From the NCBI RefSeq assembly GCF_001428625.1, contig NZ_LMIE01000001.1, positions 501,086-556,199 on the forward strand: 55,114 bases of DNA. Reading direction: 5' to 3'. Origin of the DNA: Hydrogenophaga sp. Root209. Its GTDB lineage: Bacteria; Pseudomonadota; Gammaproteobacteria; Burkholderiales; Burkholderiaceae_C. Under the pieces are notes generated by a model. It did no database searches. It had not been told where the DNA came from and saw nothing but the letters and a program-made list of their open reading frames with translations. Positions 45,858 to 53,903 of the stretch are shown here, one piece after another; within the stretch, counting starts at the first letter, position 1, and each line of letters begins with the position of its first letter. Made by a program: the position numbers and the translations under genes.

Positions 45858-46970
45858 TCAGCGCGTGCGTTCGGCTTCTACCGAGCGGATGGCCAATGCG
45901 ATGCGCTCGGCGCTCAGTGCCGTGGGGAAATTGCGCACGTGTGGCGCTGTCATCGTGAGCCGCGAAATCGTCTCGATCTCCTCATCGGTGGCGGCACGCG
46001 CCAGACCAAGTTCACCCAGGTCCTGGGGCAGGCCGATGCGCGAATAGAAGCCCCGCAGTTCGGCCATGAACGTCGGCTCGCGTTCTTCCAGCGTGAGTTG
46101 CACCAGCAGGCCATAGGCCACCTGAAGGCCATGCAAGGAAGTCGCGGTGCCCGCGATCGCGGACAAGCCGCGCGTCATGGCATGAGACACCGACAGACCA
46201 CCGTTCTCGAAGCACAGCCCGCTCAACAGGACGGTGGCCTCCACCAGCGACTCCAGATGGACATCGGGCGTGCCTCGTTGAACGGCTTGAATCGCCGACT
46301 CGGCGTGTTCGCGCACGCTGCGGTAGCTCAGATCGGCCAGCGCCAGCGCTGCCTGCGTACCTAGCCCGCCATAGATGTTCAAACCACCTGCCGCGGCGCA
46401 ACGCTCGACCTCGAACTTCTTGGACAGCGCATCGCCGATCCCCGCGAGCAGCAGCTTGACCGGCGCGGCGGCGATCAGGTCGGTATCAACGACCACAGCA
46501 GCAGGGTTGTGAGTCATGTGCTCCACCGACAGCAAGCGGTGCTGTTCGTCATACAGCACAAAGATCTTGCTGGTGGGCGCGTCGTTGGAGGCCACCGTGG
46601 GAACAGTGACGACATGGGCGCCCAAGACTTTGGCGACAGCCTTGCCCACATCGATGCCCTTGCCGCCACCGGCCGCGATCACGACACCGGGCTTGTCCTG
46701 TGCGAGTTGCCCCGCCAGCCGCTGCACCTCAGCGGGCGTGATGTCTCCGGAGAACTCACAGGTGCTCAGCCGCACGCCCGCAGCTTTGCATGAGGCCGCA
46801 ACGCGATCACCTACCAGGTCGAGCACAAAACGGTCGGAAATCAGCGCAGCTGAGGGGGCGAGCGAGGCGACTTGAGCACCCAGCTGATGGATGGCGCCAG
46901 GGCCCTGCAGGTAGCGAAGTGGGGCGCCGAAAACACGCAATAGAGGTGAGGACTCGGGAGTGTTGGACAT
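45858..46970 (-). CDS. Iron-type (group III) alcohol dehydrogenase, GldA-like
   Basis: 370 residues. GGGKGIDVGKAVA (NAD-binding) and PTVASNDAPTSKIFV are as in glycerol dehydrogenases. The metal ligands are expected from GIGDALSKKFE (Asp), SVSHAMTRGL (His) and TSLHGLQVAYG (His). ATG 46970 starts at the natural N-terminus. It probably oxidises a polyol or reduces a small ketone/aldehyde in the pathway fed by the adjoining transporter. Confidence 0.9.
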   Translation of the reverse strand: MSNTPESSPLLRVFGAPLRYLQGPGAIHQLGAQVASLAPSAALISDRFVLDLVGDRVAASCKAAGVRLSTCEFSGDITPAEVQRLAGQLAQDKPGVVIAAGGGKGIDVGKAVAKVLGAHVVTVPTVASNDAPTSKIFVLYDEQHRLLSVEHMTHNPAAVVVDTDLIAAAPVKLLLAGIGDALSKKFEVERCAAAGGLNIYGGLGTQAALALADLSYRSVREHAESAIQAVQRGTPDVHLESLVEATVLLSGLCFENGGLSVSHAMTRGLSAIAGTATSLHGLQVAYGLLVQLTLEEREPTFMAELRGFYSRIGLPQDLGELGLARAATDEEIETISRLTMTAPHVRNFPTALSAERIALAIRSVEAERTR

Positions 46971-47041
46971 GTTGTCTCCTGTGATGAATCTGAGGTCTTG
47001 GGCCAGCAATGTGATCGTCTTTATCCGGGAAAACCCGAAGC

Positions 47042-47068
47042 ATGATGCACGGTGCATCATATATCATG
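47042..47068. promoter_or_regulatory. Two nested operator palindromes before adh and liv genes
   Basis: Bases 47042-47060 (ATGATGCACGGTGCATCAT) are an exact 9-1-9 palindrome. Overlapping it, 47055-47068 (CATCATATATCATG) matches the regulon palindrome in 13 of 14 positions. They lie in the 215-bp spacer between the divergent alcohol dehydrogenase and substrate-binding protein genes. GGTGCATCA recurs at 51941 before the transketolase genes. Confidence 0.65.
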
Positions 47069-47185
47069 CGTCCAATCGGAAGCGGAATCAAGGTGTCATG
47101 AGACGGCTTGAACACCGTCATCACCGATGCGCAGCCGGCGCGTTGGACAGCTGGCTTACCCATTCCTCAATTTGGAGACAACACC

Positions 47186-48451
47186 ATGAAAGCAATCCCT
47201 ACCAGTCGACGCCACGCGTTGCTTCGCGTGGGCGCGGCCTGCCTGCTCGGGCTGAGCACGCCGGCGTTTGCGCAGTCGAATGACATCAAGATCGGTTTCG
47301 TGCTGCCCCTGTCGGGTGGCACGGCGACGATCGGCAACCAGACCAAAGTCGGCGCGGAGATTGCGATCGAGCAGATCAATGCCGCGGGCGGAATCAAGTC
47401 CATGGGCGGGGCCAAGCTGGTCGCGGTGTTTGCGGACAGCCAGTCCAAGCCTGACGTGGGGGTCGCCGAGACAGAACGCCTGATCACGCGGGAGCAGGTG
47501 TCGGTCATGGTGGGGGCGTACAACAGCGCCGTCACGTTCCCGGCCACGGAAGTTGCGGAGCGGTACAAGACGCCATGGCTGGTGACCGGATCGGTAAAGG
47601 ACGAGATCACAGAGCGGGGATTCCGCTACATCTTCCGCCCGAACAACAAGGCCACATTTGATGCTCGCGAACAGATGGACGCAATCGATCTATTGGCAAA
47701 AGAAACCGGCAACAAGCCACAAACGATCGGGCTGTTCTACGAAGGCACGGACTGGGGGCGTTCGCACACCGCCAACATCAAGAAGATGGCATTGGAGCGG
47801 GGCTACAAAATTTCGCTCGACGAGTCGTACCCGCCGAACCAGTCCGACTTTTCCGCACAGCTGTTGAAGATTCGCGCGAGCAAACCCGATGCTTTGATCG
47901 TCGTGGCCTACACGCCCGACCATATTCTGTTCACGCGCCAGTTCGCTGAAAACCGCCTCAACGTTCCTTACGGAATCCACTCCGTCGGTGGAGGTTCGGA
48001 AGACCCATCGTTCTACAAATCGGTCAGCCCCAAGGCGTACGACCTGATGTTCGTGCAGGACGATTTTCAAGTGGACATCATGCAGGCGATCAAGGATCCG
48101 AACGCATTGGACGCCGACAAGAAGTTTCTGGCACGGATGGGCTATGGGCTCAATGCCTACGGGGCGCAAGGTGTCTCCAACGCATACATCCTGCGCGACG
48201 TGCTGGAGCGTGCCGGATCTGCCGATCGGGAAAAGATCCGCGATGCATTGGCCAAGACAGACATCAAGAGCGGGCCTGCGTTGATAACCGGCTACAGCCG
48301 GATCATCTTTGACGAGAAGGGCCAAAACCCGCATGCCCACGGAGTCATCACGCAGAACATTGGCGGAGAGCGTCGCACGGTGTGGCCTGCCGCCAACCGC
48401 CTGGCAGGCACCAAGCCAGTCTGGCCCCTGCCTGAGTGGTCCAAGCGCTGA
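47186..48451 (+). CDS. Liv-type ABC transporter substrate-binding protein
   Basis: 421 residues, exported. A Tat/Sec-like leader (SRRHALLRVGAACLLGLSTP) precedes the mature start DIKIGFVLPLSGGTATIGNQ. The type I periplasmic-binding fold of the branched-chain amino acid/urea/aromatic family follows. TTTGGAGACAACACC precedes ATG 47186. It is the first gene of a full SBP-permease-permease-ATPase-ATPase set. The substrate is not evident; relatives bind amino acids, amides or aromatic acids. Confidence 0.92.
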   Translation: MKAIPTSRRHALLRVGAACLLGLSTPAFAQSNDIKIGFVLPLSGGTATIGNQTKVGAEIAIEQINAAGGIKSMGGAKLVAVFADSQSKPDVGVAETERLITREQVSVMVGAYNSAVTFPATEVAERYKTPWLVTGSVKDEITERGFRYIFRPNNKATFDAREQMDAIDLLAKETGNKPQTIGLFYEGTDWGRSHTANIKKMALERGYKISLDESYPPNQSDFSAQLLKIRASKPDALIVVAYTPDHILFTRQFAENRLNVPYGIHSVGGGSEDPSFYKSVSPKAYDLMFVQDDFQVDIMQAIKDPNALDADKKFLARMGYGLNAYGAQGVSNAYILRDVLERAGSADREKIRDALAKTDIKSGPALITGYSRIIFDEKGQNPHAHGVITQNIGGERRTVWPAANRLAGTKPVWPLPEWSKR

Positions 48452-48472
48452 TCCTGTCCGCGGCTTCAACCC

Positions 48473-48503
48473 GGGTGCCCTCCGCCACATGCGGCGGGCA
48501 CCC
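48473..48503 (+). terminator. Stem-loop between binding-protein and permease genes
   Basis: GGGTGCCC-t-CCGC pairs with GCGG-c-GGGCACCC around a 5-base loop, with no U tract. Such a stem after a binding-protein gene usually stabilises or partly terminates the transcript, so the binding protein is made in excess over the permeases. Confidence 0.6.
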
Positions 48504-48520
48504 TCATCACGGAAACCGGT

Positions 48521-49408
48521 ATGGATCCCCTCATCTTCTTCTACGCGCTCATCAACGGGCTGCTGCAAGGTGCCATCTATGGCGGCATTGCCCTTGGCCT
48601 GAGTCTGATCTTCGGTGTCCTGCGCGTCATCAACTTCGCGCACGGCTCCTTCCTCATGTTGGCCATGTACGCGACCTACACGCTGTGGTCTGTCTTCGGA
48701 TTGCATCCCTACGTCGCAGCGGTGGTAACCATGCCGCTGCTGTTCGGTATTGGCTACTTCACACAGAGCGTCATCATTTCTCCGCTCTTCAAGCGGGAGT
48801 CAACCCTCGTGGTCGAGCCACTGGGTGCGCTGTTGCTGACCACTGGCGTCTACCTCGTCATGGACAACCTCGTCCTGATGGGATACGGGCCGGATGTTCG
48901 ATCGGTGAGCGTGGACTTCGCTGGCGGCACGTTTGAAGTTGCGGGGCTCCCCATCAGTATTCCCCGCTTCGTTGGTTTCGTTGCCGCCATTGCCGTGGCA
49001 TGGGGCTTGTGGTGGGGACTGAAACACACCGACGTGGGGCGCTCGATCCGCGCAACGGCTCAGAACCGTGATGCCGCAGCCATGAGTGGCGTGAACGTCT
49101 ATCGGGTCTACAACCAGACATTCGGACTGGGTGCGGCCATCCTCGGTCTCTTCGGCGCGCTGCTGGTGCCCTTCCTCTCGATCACTCCGACTGTGGGTCT
49201 GATGTTCGGCGTCAAGTCGTTTCTGGTGGTGGTGCTCGGTGGCATCGGATCGATTCCTGGGTCAATCGTGGGCGGACTGCTGCTGGGCGTCTTCGAATCG
49301 CTGATTTCGCAGTTCGTCACAGCCACCTCGGCGGCCATGTTCTCCTTCCTCATCTTCATCGTTGTCCTGCTGGTCCGCCCCAATGGCCTGCTGGGCCGCA
49401 AGGCATGA
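48521..49408 (+). CDS. livH: Branched-chain-type ABC permease LivH
   Basis: 295 residues with about eight hydrophobic segments. The N-terminal INGLLQGAIYGGIALGLSLI and VINFAHGSFLML and the C-terminal VVLGGIGSIPGSIVGGLLLG are LivH signatures. It forms the inner-membrane channel with LivM. The 69-bp spacer from the binding-protein gene holds a stem-loop. Confidence 0.93.
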   Translation: MDPLIFFYALINGLLQGAIYGGIALGLSLIFGVLRVINFAHGSFLMLAMYATYTLWSVFGLHPYVAAVVTMPLLFGIGYFTQSVIISPLFKRESTLVVEPLGALLLTTGVYLVMDNLVLMGYGPDVRSVSVDFAGGTFEVAGLPISIPRFVGFVAAIAVAWGLWWGLKHTDVGRSIRATAQNRDAAAMSGVNVYRVYNQTFGLGAAILGLFGALLVPFLSITPTVGLMFGVKSFLVVVLGGIGSIPGSIVGGLLLGVFESLISQFVTATSAAMFSFLIFIVVLLVRPNGLLGRKA

Positions 49409-49418
49409 GGGCATCGCT

Positions 49419-50432
49419 ATGTCAAGAATGAATTCGTTCTCAAGCTCTCCTTCCACGGTGATCCTCGGCGTGCCGATGATCGCGATCGCGGCCCTGCTGC
49501 CGCTCTTCGTCAGCGACTCGTACACGATGCACTCGCTGACCATGATCCTGTATTTCGCGTACATGGCCACAGCGTGGAACTTTGTATGCGGATACGTAGG
49601 CCAGCTATCGCTGGGCCATGCTGTCTTCTCGGGCATGGCGGGCTACGTGACGGTGCTGCTGTTCACGATGTTCGGCATCTCGCCCTGGCTGGGCATGCTT
49701 GCGGGCGGGGGCTTCGCAGCGCTCTTGTCGCTGGCCATCGGCTACCCGACGTTCAAGCTCAAAGGCCCGTACTTCACGCTGACCACCATCGCCTTTGCCG
49801 AGATCGTGCGGATCTGGTTCGAGAACACCGACGACTTCCTGGGTATCCCGCTCAAGGGTGCGCAAGGGCTCGTGGTGCCACCGAGCGAGCTGGGCGGCCT
49901 GGCCTACCAGTTCGAAGGAAAGATGCCGTACTACTACATTGCCCTGGTGATGTTGGTGCTGGTTCTGCTGGCCACGATCGCTCTGGAGCGATCACGCCTG
50001 GGCTACTACCTCAAGGCCATCCGGGGTGATCAGAACGGTGCCGAGGCGCTGGGCGTCAATCCCACACGCTGTTCGCTGATCGCTCTCGCGGCAAGTGCGT
50101 TCATGACCGGTCTCGGCGGGGCCTTCTATGCGCAGTTCTTCCGCTACATCAATCCCGAACGCAACATGAGTATCGAGTTCTCGCTCGATGTGGCCCTGAT
50201 GGCGATCGTGGGTGGGCAGGGGACGGTGCTGGGCCCCATGTTGGGCGCCTTGGTACTGCACCCCATCGCTGAGTTCTCCCGCACATACCTTGGGGGGACC
50301 TTTCTCGGCCTGCACCTGGTCATCTACGGCGTGATCCTGATCATCGCGGTTCTGTATTTTCCCAAGGGCATCATCGCGCCCATCGATCGGTGGTTTCGCA
50401 AACGCCTTGCTCAGGGAGGGGCGAAGAAATGA
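49419..50432 (+). CDS. livM: Branched-chain-type ABC permease LivM
   Basis: 337 residues with about ten hydrophobic segments. Signatures: ATAWNFVCGYVGQLSLGHAV, TTIAFAEIVRIWFENTD and AIVGGQGTVLGPMLGALVLH. ATG 49419 lies 10 bp after livH. The stop overlaps the livG start (ATGA). Inner-membrane partner of LivH. Confidence 0.93.
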   Translation: MSRMNSFSSSPSTVILGVPMIAIAALLPLFVSDSYTMHSLTMILYFAYMATAWNFVCGYVGQLSLGHAVFSGMAGYVTVLLFTMFGISPWLGMLAGGGFAALLSLAIGYPTFKLKGPYFTLTTIAFAEIVRIWFENTDDFLGIPLKGAQGLVVPPSELGGLAYQFEGKMPYYYIALVMLVLVLLATIALERSRLGYYLKAIRGDQNGAEALGVNPTRCSLIALAASAFMTGLGGAFYAQFFRYINPERNMSIEFSLDVALMAIVGGQGTVLGPMLGALVLHPIAEFSRTYLGGTFLGLHLVIYGVILIIAVLYFPKGIIAPIDRWFRKRLAQGGAKK

Positions 50433-51175
50433 GCGAATCCAAGAATCCTCTGCTCCGAGTGCAGGGACTGTCAAAGCGCTTCGGCGGCCTCAAGGCTGTC
50501 AATGAAGTCTCGTTCGATCTCCAGCAAGGTGAAATCCTCGGGTTGCTCGGGCCCAACGGCGCAGGCAAGACCACTGCCTTCAACTTGATCGCCGGCTTTC
50601 ATCGCGCCGACCAAGGCCGCATCCTGTTCGAGGGGGCAGACGTGCTCGGCATGGCGCCCAGCGACATTTGCCGTGCAGGCATCGCACGCACCTTTCAACT
50701 CTCGCGGCCTTTTGGAGGTTTGTCAGCGGTGGAGAACGTGATGGTCGGGGCGTTCGCGCGGCTGAAATCCACCACCAAGTCGCGAGACCTGGCGATGGAG
50801 TTGCTCGACTTCCTGAACATGAGCGACCGCTGCACCGCGGACGCGAACGACCTCACAGCGTTCGACAAGCGAAAGATCGAACTGGGTCGAGCACTGGCGA
50901 CACAGCCAAGGCTGTTGCTCATGGACGAGGTGGTGGCGGGGGCCACGCCCAGTGAGGCGGCCGAGATGGTGGCGCTGGTGCGCAGGGTGCGCGACCGCGG
51001 CATCACGGTCCTGATCGTGGAGCACGTGATGAAGGTGATCATGGGTCTGTCCGACCGTGTGATCGTGATGGATCAAGGCTGTCTGATCGCCAATGGTGAA
51101 CCGCAGACTGTGGTCAAGGATCCGCGAGTTCTGACCGCGTACTTTGGAGAAGGCTATGTCGGCACCGATGTTTAG
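50429..51175 (+). CDS. livG: ABC transporter ATPase LivG
   Basis: 248 residues. Walker A GPNGAGKTT, a Q-loop region and AGIARTFQLSRPFGGLSAVE are standard. The signature motif is degenerate (LTAFDKRKIELGRAL instead of a YGEQRR-type sequence), and Walker B reads LLLMDEVVAGATPSE with Val after Glu. Similar variants exist in transporters of this family, so it is probably active. AGGGAGGGGCGAAGAA precedes the ATG. Confidence 0.9.
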   Translation: MSESKNPLLRVQGLSKRFGGLKAVNEVSFDLQQGEILGLLGPNGAGKTTAFNLIAGFHRADQGRILFEGADVLGMAPSDICRAGIARTFQLSRPFGGLSAVENVMVGAFARLKSTTKSRDLAMELLDFLNMSDRCTADANDLTAFDKRKIELGRALATQPRLLLMDEVVAGATPSEAAEMVALVRRVRDRGITVLIVEHVMKVIMGLSDRVIVMDQGCLIANGEPQTVVKDPRVLTAYFGEGYVGTDV

Positions 51176-51872
51176 TGTGAGGGATTTGTGGGCCGGCTAT
51201 GGGGAGCAACAGGTGCTCAGGGGCATCAACCTCGACCTTCAGCCCGGCACCATCACTGCCCTGATCGGCGCCAATGGCGCGGGCAAGACCACTTTCCTCA
51301 GAGCCGTCTCCGGCTTGGTGAAAACCACCAAGGGTTCGGCCACTCTGGAGGGGTGCTCGCTCACCGGCCTGGCACCGCACCGGATCGTGGATCAGGGCTT
51401 CGTGCAGTCGCCCGAGGGCAAGCAGCTCTTCCCGGCAATGACGGTGATGGAGAACCTGATGGTCGGCGCCTCCACCCCAAGAGCGCGGGCACGTCGACCT
51501 AAGACGATGGATGAGATCTTCGCCCTGTTCCCCATCCTGGACGAGCGACGCCATCAGTTGGCCGGCACCATGTCGGGTGGTCAGCAGCAGATGGTCGCCG
51601 TGGGGCGCGCGCTCATGGCCTTGCCTCGAGTGCTCGCGCTTGATGAGCCTTCGCTTGGTCTAGCACCCATCATGGTTGATCGACTTTTCGAAGGCATTCG
51701 CAAGATCCGCAGCATTGAACTCGCGGTCCTGGTCATCGAGCAAAACGTGCAGATGGTGCTGAACATGGCCGATCACGGTTTCGTGGTCGAGAACGGAACC
51801 ATAGCCATGAGCGGAACTGGTCGCGAACTGCTGCACAACCCGCAGTTGAGGGCCAGCTACCTCGGTATTTGA
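51156..51872 (+). CDS. livF: ABC transporter ATPase LivF
   Basis: 238 residues. Walker A GANGAGKTT, signature MSGGQQQMVAVGRALM, Walker B VLALDEPSLGLAP, and EQNVQMVLNMADHG near the end match LivF. It overlaps livG by 20 bp, with GGAGAAGGCT before ATG 51156. It completes the transporter. Confidence 0.93.
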   Translation: MSAPMFSVRDLWAGYGEQQVLRGINLDLQPGTITALIGANGAGKTTFLRAVSGLVKTTKGSATLEGCSLTGLAPHRIVDQGFVQSPEGKQLFPAMTVMENLMVGASTPRARARRPKTMDEIFALFPILDERRHQLAGTMSGGQQQMVAVGRALMALPRVLALDEPSLGLAPIMVDRLFEGIRKIRSIELAVLVIEQNVQMVLNMADHGFVVENGTIAMSGTGRELLHNPQLRASYLGI

Positions 51873-51930
51873 AACCCGGACCTGGCCAATCGGGCCGGGT
51901 CACGTTCCACCCTCGCATACCGTCTGATTT

Positions 51931-51953
51931 GAAAATATATGGTGCATCACACG
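51931..51953. promoter_or_regulatory. Operator-like sequence before the transketolase genes
   Basis: GAAAATATATGGTGCATCACACG shares ATATAT and GGTGCATCA with the sites at 47042-47068, but not the full palindrome. It lies about 22-44 bp upstream of ATG 51975 and could mark a separate GntR-controlled promoter after livF. Confidence 0.4.
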
Positions 51954-51974
51954 TTCATTGAAAGGAACACATCC

Positions 51975-52859
51975 ATGCCGCAGCCCAGTCCTGCCCGCCG
52001 AGCGGACATCACGGATTTCACACCCACCGCCGAGGAGGTGGCCCGCCTGCGCGAGAAGGCGCAATTCGTTCGTCTGGAGACGATCCGGCTGATCGAGATC
52101 GCCAAGGTCGGCCACTACTCCTCGGTCTTCTCCGCCGCCGAGATCTTTGCCTCGCTGTACTACGACGTCATGGCCCTGCGCCATGGCGAGCCGGCCTGGC
52201 CAGACCGCGACCGCTTCCTCATGGGCAAGGGTCACGCTGCGGTAGGGCAGTTTCCTATCCTGGCGGAGTGGGGCTTCATCAGCAAGGCGGACCTGGACGG
52301 CTACACCCGCTTGGGCAGTGCGCTCGGTGACCATCCCGACATGACCAAGGTACCCGGTATCGATTTCAGTTCGGGCTCGATCGGCCACGCGCTGTCGGGC
52401 GGATGCGGCATGGCCATGGGCGGGCGCATGTCCCGGCGCGACTTCCATGTCTTCGTGATGCTGGGTGATGGCGAAATGCAGGAAGGGCAAGTCTGGGAGG
52501 CCGCGTTGTTCGCCGCCCACAACAAACTCTCGAGGCTGGTCGCCATCGTGGACCGCAACGGATACCAGCTCGACGGCAAGGTGGATGACGTGATGGGTGT
52601 CGAGTCACTGCCCGAAAAGTGGCGCGCGTTTGGCTGGGAAGTGCACGAGGTGGACGGGCACAGTGTGAGCGACCTCACGGCCCTCATGCGGCGCCTCAAG
52701 GCGGACACCGGGCGCGACAAGCCGGTGTGCGTGATCGCCAAAACCATCAAGGGCAAGGGCGTCTCCTACATGGAGACTGAACCCGGCTGGCACCTGGGCT
52801 ACCTGGCACCGGAAGACGCAAAACGCGCCGTCGAAGAAATCATGAGCAAGGAGATCTGA
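51975..52859 (+). CDS. Transketolase-like N-terminal (TPP-binding) subunit
   Basis: 294 residues equivalent to the first domain of transketolase. The TPP motif runs from MLGDGEMQEGQVWEAALF to VDRNGYQLDG, and GHAAVGQFPILAEWGF and GSIGHALSGGCGMAMG are typical of split two-subunit transketolases. AAAGGAACACATCC precedes ATG 51975. It needs the following gene for activity. Split enzymes of this kind usually serve dedicated catabolic routes rather than the pentose phosphate cycle. Confidence 0.92.
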   Translation: MPQPSPARRADITDFTPTAEEVARLREKAQFVRLETIRLIEIAKVGHYSSVFSAAEIFASLYYDVMALRHGEPAWPDRDRFLMGKGHAAVGQFPILAEWGFISKADLDGYTRLGSALGDHPDMTKVPGIDFSSGSIGHALSGGCGMAMGGRMSRRDFHVFVMLGDGEMQEGQVWEAALFAAHNKLSRLVAIVDRNGYQLDGKVDDVMGVESLPEKWRAFGWEVHEVDGHSVSDLTALMRRLKADTGRDKPVCVIAKTIKGKGVSYMETEPGWHLGYLAPEDAKRAVEEIMSKEI

Positions 52860-52862
52860 ACC

Positions 52863-53903
52863 ATGAACCCCCAACCGCTTTCCCCCGATTCCTGGCAGTA
52901 CCGCGCGCTGAACCAGATCACCCCGGGCCTGAACCACTTCTCGGACGCGCTGATCGAACTGGCTGAGCAGGGCTATCCCGTGATGGCGGGCTCGGCCGAT
53001 CTGCAGTACTCCAACGGGCTCAACAAGTTCGCCAACGCCTACCCGGAGCGCTACGTGCAGTTCGGCATCTCCGAGCAGAACATGGTGACCGCAGCGGCCG
53101 GCCTGGCGACGACGGGCCAGATTCCCTTCGTTGCGACCTTCGCGTCCTTCCTGGGTCTGCTCTGTTGCGAGCAAATCCGGATGGACGTGGCCTACAGCAA
53201 GCTGCCGGTCCGGCTGGTGGGCCACCACACGGGCATCTCGCTCGGCTTTTATGGCACCTCACACCATGCGACCGAAGACATTGGCACCATGCGCTCCATC
53301 GCGGGGTTGACGGTGATCTCGCCGGCCGATGGCCCGCAATTGGCCAGCGCCATCAAGGCATCGATCAATTGGCCCGAACCGATCTACTTTCGCATCGGCC
53401 GGGGGCGTGAACCCGATGTGTACGAGAAGGGCGCGGCGTTCGAAATCGGCAAGGCCATCGAGCACAGCCGCGGCACCGACCTGACCATCATCGCTTGCGG
53501 CATGACCGTGAAAGGCGCGCTTGAAGCCGCAGGGGCTCTGGGCAGCGCGGGCTTCTCGGTGGGCGTGATCGACATGGCTACCATCAAGCCGCTGGACCGC
53601 AACGCGGTTTTGCAGGCCGCGGAGCGCTCGCGGGTGCTCATGACGGTGGAAGAGCACAACGTGCTCGGTGGTCTGGGCGCGGCAGTGGCCGAGGTGCTGG
53701 CCGACGAAGGCGCGGGCGTGCGCCTGGTGCGACACGGCATTCATGACGAATACAGCCTGATCGCACCCCCCACCCACCTGTACGCTCACTACAAGCTCGA
53801 CGGCCCAGGCATCGAAGTCGTGGCGCGTCAGGCCATGCAGGGCAAGAAGTCCACGGCCAGCCCGGCGCCACAGTTCGCTGTTACCGGTGGAGGTGCCAAA
53901 TGA
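52863..53903 (+). CDS. Transketolase-like C-terminal (pyrimidine-binding) subunit
   Basis: 346 residues holding the pyrimidine-binding and C-terminal domains. FGISEQNMVTAAAGLATTG contains the conserved catalytic Glu, and LVGHHTGISLGFYGTSHHAT and EEHNVLGGLGAAVAEVLADE follow. It begins 3 bp after the N-subunit stop and overlaps the next gene by ATGA. Together the pair would transfer a two-carbon unit between a ketose-like donor and an aldehyde acceptor. Confidence 0.92.
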   Translation: MNPQPLSPDSWQYRALNQITPGLNHFSDALIELAEQGYPVMAGSADLQYSNGLNKFANAYPERYVQFGISEQNMVTAAAGLATTGQIPFVATFASFLGLLCCEQIRMDVAYSKLPVRLVGHHTGISLGFYGTSHHATEDIGTMRSIAGLTVISPADGPQLASAIKASINWPEPIYFRIGRGREPDVYEKGAAFEIGKAIEHSRGTDLTIIACGMTVKGALEAAGALGSAGFSVGVIDMATIKPLDRNAVLQAAERSRVLMTVEEHNVLGGLGAAVAEVLADEGAGVRLVRHGIHDEYSLIAPPTHLYAHYKLDGPGIEVVARQAMQGKKSTASPAPQFAVTGGGAK

